Both the position numbers and the translations under genes were made by a program. From the NCBI GenBank assembly GCA_003644825.1, contig QNDJ01000077.1:1-7003 (forward strand): a stretch of 7,003 bases of DNA, read 5' to 3'. The stretch is from B21-G16 sp003644825 [NCBI: Candidatus Zhuqueibacterota bacterium] (GTDB taxonomy: Bacteria; SM23-31; B21-G16). The notes beneath the pieces are model-generated. The model did not search any database. It saw only the letters and a list, made by a program, of their open reading frames with translations, and was not told where the DNA came from. Shown here in pieces: positions 1 to 6,280 of the stretch; the stretch's first letter is position 1; each line of letters begins with the position of its first letter.

Positions 1-1
1 A

Positions 2-760
2 CTTTTAGTATTTTTAATTCTATTCATAATTCCAGGTTGTTCGAAAAACATAACTTCATCATCTGAAAATAAAGGCGTATTAAAAATTAACCTGACAGAT
101 GCACCTGGAAACTATGAAGCAGTAAATATAACTTTTTCTGAAGTAAGTGTAAAATTTGAAAACGACTGGAAGATTATAAATAATCAAACTCAAACATTTA
201 ATTTACTTACTCTTACTAATGGGAAAACTGCCCTTCTTGGAGAATCGGAATTGGAACCTGGAAAATATAACCAGATCAGGCTAAAAATTTCAGCAGCCGA
301 AGTAGTCTATAAAGGGCAGACCTTCACGTTAACCGTTCCAAGTGGTGCTCATTCAGGTCTTAAATTTGGCCCATCATTCAATATAGAACCAGGTATCACT
401 TATAAATTAATAGTTGATTTTGATGCCAACAAATCAATTGTCCCCCAGGGACAAAGGAATAATTATAAAGGTTTCATTTTAAAACCATTTATCAGGGTAA
501 TTCCAGAAGCAGAAACAGGTGCTATTTCAGGGACTGTAGCTAATGGTGAAAATTCACCAATTGCTTATGCAATCGCTGGAACTGATACAGTAACTTCCAC
601 TGTTGTTGATACAACAACTTGTAACTTTGTTTTAGGTTATCTCCCGGAAGGATTATATACTGTAAATATTACAGACACAGAAGGAAAAAGTTATACAAAA
701 TCAGGAGTTACTGTTACAGCGGGAAAAACTACAAGTATTGGAGAAATAACATTAAAATAA
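2..760 (+). CDS. DUF4382 domain lipoprotein with C-terminal carboxypeptidase-regulatory-like domain (5' partial)
   Basis: The reading frame is open from base 2 to the TAA at 758-760, giving 252 visible residues. An in-frame TTG at 251 is internal, because the family-conserved sequence continues well upstream of it; the true start is left of the window. The visible N-terminus is a hydrophobic stretch ending in IIPGC, with Cys13 (bases 38-40), a likely lipobox, so the mature protein should be a lipid-anchored envelope protein. Residues about 25-170 match the DUF4382 pattern: LTDAPGNYEAVNITFSEV, then NLLTLTNG, LEPGKYNQIRL, LTVPSGAHSGLK, the FNIEPG and VDFDANKSIV segments, and KPFIRVIPEAETG. From about residue 173, GAISGTV opens a small beta-sandwich resembling CarboxypepD_reg (LPEGLYTVNITD, GVTVTAGKT). 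The molecular function of DUF4382 is not known to me; the family is common in exported proteins. The gene ends 33 bases before the next and probably shares its transcript. Confidence 0.85.
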   Translation, partial: LLVFLILFIIPGCSKNITSSSENKGVLKINLTDAPGNYEAVNITFSEVSVKFENDWKIINNQTQTFNLLTLTNGKTALLGESELEPGKYNQIRLKISAAEVVYKGQTFTLTVPSGAHSGLKFGPSFNIEPGITYKLIVDFDANKSIVPQGQRNNYKGFILKPFIRVIPEAETGAISGTVANGENSPIAYAIAGTDTVTSTVVDTTTCNFVLGYLPEGLYTVNITDTEGKSYTKSGVTVTAGKTTSIGEITLK

Positions 761-779
761 TAAATCAAAATAAATAAAA

Positions 780-786
780 GGTGGAG
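780..786 (+). promoter_or_regulatory. Ribosome binding site of the 794 gene
   Basis: GGTGGAG lies 7 bases before the ATG at 794, a good Shine-Dalgarno match and spacing. It supports this start, and the encoded N-terminus is a plausible signal peptide. Only 33 bases separate the genes, with no hairpin, so translation is probably from a shared mRNA. Confidence 0.6.
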
Positions 787-793
787 TATAAAA

Positions 794-2542
794 ATGAAAC
801 ACAAAATAAAAAATTTCTGTCAGATGATATATTTCAGCATAATATTTATATTAACATTTATTTTTGCTGTTTATTCCAGCAGCAATGCTCAAAAAATAAC
901 ACACGGAAGGAACAACAACCATCCACCCAGGATAACCAGTTCTCCTGTTAAAAAAGCATATCAGGATTCACTGTATATATACCAGGTTACTGCAGAAGAT
1001 TCAGATGGAGACAGTCTAATTTTTTCTTTAAGGATTGCTCCTGAAGGGATGACTATTGATAGTCTAACCGGATTAATAAAATGGAAACCTCCTGCTAACA
1101 TTCATAAATTACAATGGGTGGTTATTCAGGTAACAGACGGGATAGATTCAGATGTTCAAACTTTTATAATTATAGTTTGGAAAAAATCTGATAAAAATTC
1201 AACCTATTGCATATCACACACTCCAAGGATAATCAGTTTACCTGTAAGGCATGCATATCAGGGCTATTTATACACCTATCAGGTTATAGCAAAAGACCCG
1301 GATGGAGATACTATAACTTTTTCATTACGGTTAGCTCCTTCTGGAATGAAAATAGACTCAACCACAGGGCTTATTACATGGATTCCATCAGAAGAAATAT
1401 ACGGAACAAAAAAAGTAATTATAGTGGTAAGTGATGGTAATTATGAATGCATCCAGTATTTTCATATATTTGTTCATAAAATCCGAACGACACCACCATC
1501 AACTGAAAATGAAAATCTAATAATAACAAGTTTACCGGAACACATTGCAGTAAAAGACTCTTTATATACATATCAGGTAACAGCTGTTTCTAAAGATACA
1601 TCTGCAACATTAAAATTTTACCTGATCAGAGGTCCCGAAGAGATGGATATAGATAGTTTAACAGGAATTATAACGTGGATACCGTCATCAAAAGACTCAG
1701 GAGCAAAAAAAATAAAAATAATGGTCAGTGATGGTTCGAATATAGCATATCAATCTTTCAAAATTGTAGTTTTTCAAAGCATTCCTCCTGGATTTCTTCA
1801 GGCTATTGCTAATGATACCTGCACGGTCTTTTTCAATTTTATGAATAAAGGAAAAGCAGCAATAAAATTCAGAAAAAATGGTAGAATGATAGGAAATAAT
1901 CTTAGATTAAGATTTTATGGAAATACTGCTCCTGGAGAAATAACAACAGATGATACTCTCAACCGGGCACCAATATATTTAAAAATTGAACCTGAAATAA
2001 CCGATATACCCGGTGAAGGATTTGAAGCAGACATTTCCATAGAATATACAACTGAACAGCTTGAAGAATGTGGAGTTACAAATGCTGAAAACCTGACTTT
2101 TGCATATTTCAATGAAGAAGATTCTACCTGGGTTCCTAAAAAGACAGAAATAAATACAAAAAATAACACTGCAAGTACTACAACAAATCATTTCTCTATA
2201 TGGGTTTTAGCAGACAAAAGTAATTTTGAGACTTCAGAAATAAATTCAATAAACCATATACCTGATAATTTCCTTTTACAACAGAATTATCCAAATCCAT
2301 TCAATCCAGAAACAAAAATTTCATATCAAATTCCATTCACTACAAAAGTAACAATAAAAGTATACAACTTACTCGGACAGGAAATAATAACCCTTGTAAA
2401 TAAAAAACAGGTAAAAGGAAAATACCAGGTAAAATGGAACGGCAGAGACAGAACAGGAAATATGGTAAGCTCTGGAGTATATATATATCAGATAAAAGCC
2501 GGAAACTTTATTCAAGCTAAAAAAATGATGTTTATAAAATAA
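794..2542 (+). CDS. Secreted Ig/cadherin-like repeat protein with T9SS type A sorting domain
   Basis: This encodes 582 residues from an ATG with a good ribosome site. Residues 1-33 form a signal peptide (basic start, hydrophobic core about 11-27, SNAQ near the cut). Three Ig/cadherin-like repeats, similar to the 'putative Ig' (He_PIG) family, follow at about 45-128, 144-227 and 242-326; each has an xYTYQVxA strand, an IDSxTGxIxW strand and a VSDG-type end. Residues about 331-475 form a separate beta-rich segment (EYTTEQLEECGVT, FNEEDSTWVP, TTTNHFSIWVLAD) that I cannot assign with certainty; a ZU5-like fold is one guess. Residues about 489-582 are the T9SS type A sorting/FlgD-like Ig tail (QNYPNPFNPETKISYQ, YNLLGQE, SSGVYIYQIKAGNF). 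The protein is therefore probably exported by Sec, moved across the outer membrane by T9SS, and acts at the surface in adhesion or binding. No catalytic motif is visible. It probably forms a transcript with the preceding lipoprotein gene. Confidence 0.88.
   Translation: MKHKIKNFCQMIYFSIIFILTFIFAVYSSSNAQKITHGRNNNHPPRITSSPVKKAYQDSLYIYQVTAEDSDGDSLIFSLRIAPEGMTIDSLTGLIKWKPPANIHKLQWVVIQVTDGIDSDVQTFIIIVWKKSDKNSTYCISHTPRIISLPVRHAYQGYLYTYQVIAKDPDGDTITFSLRLAPSGMKIDSTTGLITWIPSEEIYGTKKVIIVVSDGNYECIQYFHIFVHKIRTTPPSTENENLIITSLPEHIAVKDSLYTYQVTAVSKDTSATLKFYLIRGPEEMDIDSLTGIITWIPSSKDSGAKKIKIMVSDGSNIAYQSFKIVVFQSIPPGFLQAIANDTCTVFFNFMNKGKAAIKFRKNGRMIGNNLRLRFYGNTAPGEITTDDTLNRAPIYLKIEPEITDIPGEGFEADISIEYTTEQLEECGVTNAENLTFAYFNEEDSTWVPKKTEINTKNNTASTTTNHFSIWVLADKSNFETSEINSINHIPDNFLLQQNYPNPFNPETKISYQIPFTTKVTIKVYNLLGQEIITLVNKKQVKGKYQVKWNGRDRTGNMVSSGVYIYQIKAGNFIQAKKMMFIK
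926..1771 (+). repeat. Three tandem Ig/cadherin-like domain repeats (coding)
   Basis: Three protein repeats of about 84 residues start roughly 98-99 residues apart (protein residues 45, 144 and 242). Shared landmarks are PRI[TI]S/IITS, YxYQVxA, IDS[LT]TGxIxW and V[ST]DG. Repeats 1 and 2 carry an Asp-rich DSDGD or DPDGD loop typical of calcium-binding cadherin-like folds; repeat 3 has SKDTS instead. Repeat 2 also has Cys139 just before it and Cys219 inside it. The copies have diverged at DNA level, so this is an old duplication. Confidence 0.8.
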
Positions 2543-2545
2543 ATG

Positions 2546-2574
2546 TTGACTATTACAATATAAAACTATATATT
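2546..2574 (+). promoter_or_regulatory. Candidate sigma70-type promoter for the 2854 gene
   Basis: TTGACT (2546-2551) and TATATT (2569-2574) are separated by exactly 17 bases and each matches its consensus hexamer at five of six positions. Transcription would begin near 2581, leaving a leader of about 270 bases. The DNA is A+T-rich, so a chance match is quite possible. No Bacteroidetes-type TTTG/TAnnTTTG pair stood out in the gap. Confidence 0.3.
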
Positions 2575-2841
2575 CTAAATAAGTGATAATTGAAGTTCAG
2601 GAAATTTATTAAAGATTAATCGACTTAAACAAAAATTCATATCTGAAAACTGGCTTATCTTTACCCTTTCATATATTGACACTGAAATTTCACAGTATCG
2701 AAAAATTTTTTTACTGTTCGAACAGGTTCAAAAATCGAATTAAATTTCAATTTTGTGATGTAGGTCATTTTAACACAAATTTTACTCGTATACATTTAAT
2801 AAAGAGAGCAAAAAACTTAAATAAAGTTTCATTTAATAAAC

Positions 2842-2848
2842 AAAGGGG
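2842..2848 (+). promoter_or_regulatory. Ribosome binding site of the 2854 gene
   Basis: AAAGGGG ends 5 bases before the ATG at 2854, a Shine-Dalgarno-like site. It fixes the start in front of a clear signal peptide (MKYFKILCV, hydrophobic core, NYAQ). Confidence 0.55.
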
Positions 2849-2853
2849 TAGTT

Positions 2854-5800
2854 ATGAAATATTTTAAAATTTTATGTGTAACAATATTTTTATTGTTAAT
2901 TATTAGTAGCATAAATTATGCACAAACACAGAGATGGTCAACAGCAACATCAATGAATTACCCGAGAGATAGGTTGTCCGTTGCTTCAGCAGGAGGATAT
3001 ATTTATGCAATCGGGGGAAGAAACAGCACGAGTGATTCTTTAAATTATGTTGAAAAGTTTGATGGGTCATCCTGGACAGACATAACCGGAACATATCCTC
3101 TACCTATGGGTGTGAGCGGTGCGGCTACTGCTGTTCTAAATGATACAATCTATATAATAGGAGGAAAAACTGCCGGTGGAATTGATACAAATACTGTTCA
3201 GGTTTTCTCAGGAAACTCCTGGGAAACAAGAACTCCAATGAATTCCTCAAGAGAAGGAGCTTCTGCTGTAGTTTACAATGGTAAAATCTATGTATTTGGT
3301 GGATATCATTCAGGAACCCCTACAAATACCTGCGAAGTATATGACCCTGTTACTGGAACCTGGACCACACAATCTTCTACTATACCAAACAGTATAGCCT
3401 ATGCAACCGCCCAGCTAGCCAACAATGACACAATATATATATTTGGAGGTGAAGATAACATTGGAGCTACAAATACCACCTATGCTTATGACCCGAATAC
3501 TGACCAGTGGACAACCAAATCTAATATTGTTAACAACCTAACTTCTCTTGTTTCAATAAAAGACTCTTACGGATATATTTATTTAATTGGGGGAATGGAT
3601 GAAAATTCAAATATACAGGGAAATTTAAATATATACCAGTACTGGGAAGATAACTGGATGGGTGGAGACCAGATAATTGAACCAAGAGCTGGTACTGGTG
3701 TGGATACCCTCAACAATTTAGTATACATTATTGGTGGAAAAGGACAGGATGGTAACTTTAAAAACACTGTCGTGGCATTCAATCCGGAAGTCCCAACATC
3801 TCCTGGAATCGGCGTCGAGTTTATTAATGAAAATTATGTTAAAATAAATTTTGGGTTATGGGAACATGATATCGATTACATTATCGTTTATAGAAGCGAA
3901 ACTATGGGATTTATACCAGCTCCATCAGATTCTATTGGTATTGTAAAATGGTCTCAGGGAGAATGTTCATTTTCTGATTCTTCAATTAATAGTTTTACAC
4001 CATATTACTACAGAGCTACATCTGTTGATTCCCAGAAAAATAAAAGTGATTTTTCTTCCGAAAAAGGTATAATATCTTATCCCGATCCATACATTACACT
4101 AAATCCATTATCGACAGCAAGAATGAATCATACGAGTGCTCCTATTTTTACTTCTCAGGGAGACTCAATATTTATTATCGGTGGATTCGATGGAACAAAT
4201 TCACTGAGTTCTGTTGAAAAATACTCAAAAGACAATAATGTTTTAATTTCAGGAACAAATCTTCCTTCATCAATACAAAATGCAGCAATCGCAACTTATA
4301 ATAATAATATATATTTATTTGGTGGATATGATGGAACCTCTGTTGTTAACAGCGTTTTAATGTTTGATTCTGAACAGGATACCTGGGTAAGTAAAACATC
4401 CTTTACTAATGCAAGGCAATATGCATCTGCCTGTGAGTTTAATGGAAAAATCTACTTAATTGGTGGTAAGGATGGATCATCAACGTATGTTAAAACAGTT
4501 GAAATCTATGACCCTGTAACAGACACCTGGACAACAGCAACAAATCAATCCCCAGAATTATCTTGTTTTGCACTTGTTAGAAGTGAAAGTAAAATCTATG
4601 CGTTAGGTGGATTTAACTTCGACAATAATCCTGAAAATAACATTTACGAATACAATCCAGATACTGATGAATGGCAGAATATCGGTGGTTTATCAATCAA
4701 TGTTGGAGGTCATGTTGCAGCTTATAATGATAATAGAATATATGTATTCGGTGGAAGAAGATCCTCCGACAGTAATGATTACTCTTCATCAGTCCAGTTA
4801 TACGACATCGAAAAAAATTACTCGTATGAAACAAATACACTTCCTACAGGTAGATATTTCCTCAGTGCTGCCACTTCTGGCTATGAAATATTTCTCAGTG
4901 GTGGAACTCAGGACGGTACAAATCCTATGAACACATTTGAAATATTTAAGATTCCACTCGTTACAGTCAGGGTTTCAATGCCAACAGATTTAAGAGCTTT
5001 ACCAGGTGATACAATCATTGTACCAATAGATATAAAAACAGAACTTGGTGGACAGGTCCTCAGCATCCAGGGTAAAATACACATAGATACAACAAAAATC
5101 AGGTGTGTTAAAGTGGATTCAAATGATACCGACTTTACGAATGGGTTCACAGCCTCTGTAAATACTGCACAGCCCGATACAATCAAATTTTCACTTGCTT
5201 CAAGTCAACCATTCACTGGAACTGGAAAACTACTAACAATGAAAATGGTTCTCGATAGCTCTATTGCTGCTGAAGAAAATATAATTTTAGAGTTTACCAA
5301 TTTTGAACTAAATGAAGGACCACCCTGGGCAGACACTTCTAATGGAAAAATCGTTGTTAAAGCCCTCACCGGTGATGTTAGTTTAAATAATGAAATCAAC
5401 GCCTACGATGCTTCCCTGGTTTTACAGCACACTGTAAATATAATTTTTCTCACAGGATTTGGAGAAATTGCCGCTGATGTTACAGGAAATGGAACAATCT
5501 CTGCCTATGACGCAGCACTTATATTACAATTCTCTGCAGGAATTATCAACACATTTCCGGTTGACCAGCAGAGTTTACCTAAAATTATTCCAGCTATTGA
5601 ATCCCCAATCATCGCAAAAACAGAACACTTAGATAACTTAACTGTTATTTCCCTGTACTCAAATGGCAAATCAAATATATTTTCATTATATTTTAAATTG
5701 AATTATGGTCCAAATATAAAGTTCTCTAAAGTAAAAGAAACTGATTTATCCAGAAATTATATTACTGCTGTAAATTCCAAGGGAAATTCTTTAATATTTG

Positions 5801-6234
5801 CAATGGCAGGAAGCAAACCTGTATCAAAAAAAGGTAAAATATTAGAACTTTGCTTTATCAATTCTTCCAATTCGGAAAAAGTAAACTTTAAGTTTTCAGA
5901 TTTTACGATAAATGAATCCAAAACAAAGCTTGAATTTCTATCAGATAAGACTCCTTTAAAATTTGATTTAATGCAAAACTACCCCAATCCATTCAACCCG
6001 GAAACCATAATTTCATACCAGCTAAAAAATGATACCAGAGTACTGATTTCTATTTATAATATTCTTGGTCAGGAAGTAAAAACCCTTATTAAAGATTTTA
6101 AAAAAGCCGGTTTTCACAAGGTAAAATGGGATGGCAGAGATAATAACAACAACAGGGTTGCAAGTGGAGTTTACATAGTTAAATTAAAAGCAGGTAATTT
6201 TATTAAATCAAAGAAAATATTACTGATAAAATAA
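2854..6234 (+). CDS. Secreted double-kelch, cohesin and dockerin protein with T9SS type A sorting domain
   Basis: This encodes 1126 residues and starts with a signal peptide (1-24, ending NYAQ). Residues about 27-310 form a kelch propeller with six IYxxGG blades (Gly pairs at 54, 103, 149, 198, 246, 294). Residues about 311-412 are an FN3-like spacer (IIVYRSE, TPYYYRATSVD). Residues about 413-700 form a second six-blade propeller (Gly pairs at 443, 490, 537, 585, 633, 683). Residues about 703-836 are a cohesin domain (PGDTIIVPIDIK, VLSIQGKIHID, GTGKLLTMKM). Residues about 838-902 are a type I dockerin with two calcium loops, at Asp841-Asp852 and Asp875-Asp886. Residues about 920-1030 resemble a second, diverged cohesin, and 1036-1126 are the T9SS sorting tail. 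The protein is predicted to be exported by Sec then T9SS and placed at or outside the cell surface. The propellers probably bind protein or glycan; cohesin and dockerin suggest non-cellulosomal assembly or calcium-dependent folding. No catalytic domain is visible. A terminator follows directly; the gene may have its own promoter. Confidence 0.9.
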   Translation: MKYFKILCVTIFLLLIISSINYAQTQRWSTATSMNYPRDRLSVASAGGYIYAIGGRNSTSDSLNYVEKFDGSSWTDITGTYPLPMGVSGAATAVLNDTIYIIGGKTAGGIDTNTVQVFSGNSWETRTPMNSSREGASAVVYNGKIYVFGGYHSGTPTNTCEVYDPVTGTWTTQSSTIPNSIAYATAQLANNDTIYIFGGEDNIGATNTTYAYDPNTDQWTTKSNIVNNLTSLVSIKDSYGYIYLIGGMDENSNIQGNLNIYQYWEDNWMGGDQIIEPRAGTGVDTLNNLVYIIGGKGQDGNFKNTVVAFNPEVPTSPGIGVEFINENYVKINFGLWEHDIDYIIVYRSETMGFIPAPSDSIGIVKWSQGECSFSDSSINSFTPYYYRATSVDSQKNKSDFSSEKGIISYPDPYITLNPLSTARMNHTSAPIFTSQGDSIFIIGGFDGTNSLSSVEKYSKDNNVLISGTNLPSSIQNAAIATYNNNIYLFGGYDGTSVVNSVLMFDSEQDTWVSKTSFTNARQYASACEFNGKIYLIGGKDGSSTYVKTVEIYDPVTDTWTTATNQSPELSCFALVRSESKIYALGGFNFDNNPENNIYEYNPDTDEWQNIGGLSINVGGHVAAYNDNRIYVFGGRRSSDSNDYSSSVQLYDIEKNYSYETNTLPTGRYFLSAATSGYEIFLSGGTQDGTNPMNTFEIFKIPLVTVRVSMPTDLRALPGDTIIVPIDIKTELGGQVLSIQGKIHIDTTKIRCVKVDSNDTDFTNGFTASVNTAQPDTIKFSLASSQPFTGTGKLLTMKMVLDSSIAAEENIILEFTNFELNEGPPWADTSNGKIVVKALTGDVSLNNEINAYDASLVLQHTVNIIFLTGFGEIAADVTGNGTISAYDAALILQFSAGIINTFPVDQQSLPKIIPAIESPIIAKTEHLDNLTVISLYSNGKSNIFSLYFKLNYGPNIKFSKVKETDLSRNYITAVNSKGNSLIFAMAGSKPVSKKGKILELCFINSSNSEKVNFKFSDFTINESKTKLEFLSDKTPLKFDLMQNYPNPFNPETIISYQLKNDTRVLISIYNILGQEVKTLIKDFKKAGFHKVKWDGRDNNNNRVASGVYIVKLKAGNFIKSKKILLIK
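2932..4953 (+). repeat. Twelve kelch repeats in two six-blade arrays (coding)
   Basis: Kelch blades of about 46-50 residues occur in two groups of six: bases 2932-3783 and 4090-4953, split by an FN3-like spacer. Each blade has a hydrophobic IY[VLIA][FIL]GG strand; several have the YDPxTDxW segment. The third blades of both arrays end almost identically (EVYDPVTGTWTT and EIYDPVTDTWTT), with related flanks in the same order. This points to duplication of a whole propeller. Confidence 0.85.
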
Positions 6235-6242
6235 AATCATCG

Positions 6243-6280
6243 AACAAGGGAGAATTTCTTCTCCCTTGTTTACTTTTTTC
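6243..6280 (+). terminator. Rho-independent terminator between convergent genes
   Basis: AACAAGGGAGAA (6243-6254) and TTCTCCCTTGTT (6259-6270) form a perfect 12-base-pair stem with a TTTC loop, followed by TACTTTTTTC. It lies 8 bases after the stop of the kelch gene. Its last stem base is also the last base of the convergent gene's stop codon (6270-6272). Read from the other strand the stem is followed by only a weak T-rich run, so it may terminate both transcripts but fits the + strand best. Confidence 0.85.

Larger units (their letters stand above)
2543..2853. other. 311-base gene-free region upstream of the kelch-cohesin-dockerin gene
   Basis: This A+T-rich stretch lies between two same-strand genes. 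I see no convincing gene: the short open frame at 2676-2867 starts at TTG, has biased Phe/Asn/Lys composition and overruns the next gene's start. There is no strong hairpin terminator behind the upstream gene. Notable sequences are a sigma70-like promoter candidate at 2546-2574, a TTGACA at 2676-2681 with no good -10 at standard spacing, a near-palindrome around TGAAATTTCA at 2683-2692, a perfect 12-base palindrome at 2714-2725, and TATACA at 2789-2794 without a partner. It probably contains the promoter and a long leader of the downstream gene. Confidence 0.5.

Noticed and set aside
251-760. TTG at 251 as start of the DUF4382 gene
   Set aside because: The frame is open upstream and encodes the conserved start of the DUF4382 domain and a lipobox.
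1207-1434. Open frame inside the Ig-repeat gene in another frame
   Set aside because: It lies wholly within a well-supported coding gene and has no domain pattern; it is a shadow frame. The same holds for the minus-strand frames at 1915-2191, 2903-3094, 3579-3782, 4908-5186 and 5205-5399 and for the plus-strand frame at 4607-4930.
2651-2670. TGGCTTATCTTTACCC as a sigma54 promoter
   Set aside because: The TGGC element is not followed by a TTGC element at the required spacing.
2714-2725. CTGTTCGAACAG as a LexA (SOS) box
   Set aside because: It has CTG-N6-CAG rather than the CTG-N10-CAG of the Escherichia coli type, does not match the CGAAC-N4-GTTCG form, and no SOS gene is nearby.
2714-2735. 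GTTCGAACAGGTTC resembling a tRNA T-arm
   Set aside because: No acceptor stem, anticodon arm or CCA-side pairing is present around it; a palindrome in A+T-rich DNA explains it better.
2676-2867. Small open frame of 63 residues in the intergenic region
   Set aside because: It starts at TTG without a ribosome site, has low-complexity composition, and overlaps the well-supported start of the 2854 gene.
2854-6234. Cellulosome scaffoldin
   Set aside because: There is no carbohydrate-binding module, S-layer domain or series of cohesins, and no glycoside hydrolase nearby; a non-cellulosomal surface protein fits better.
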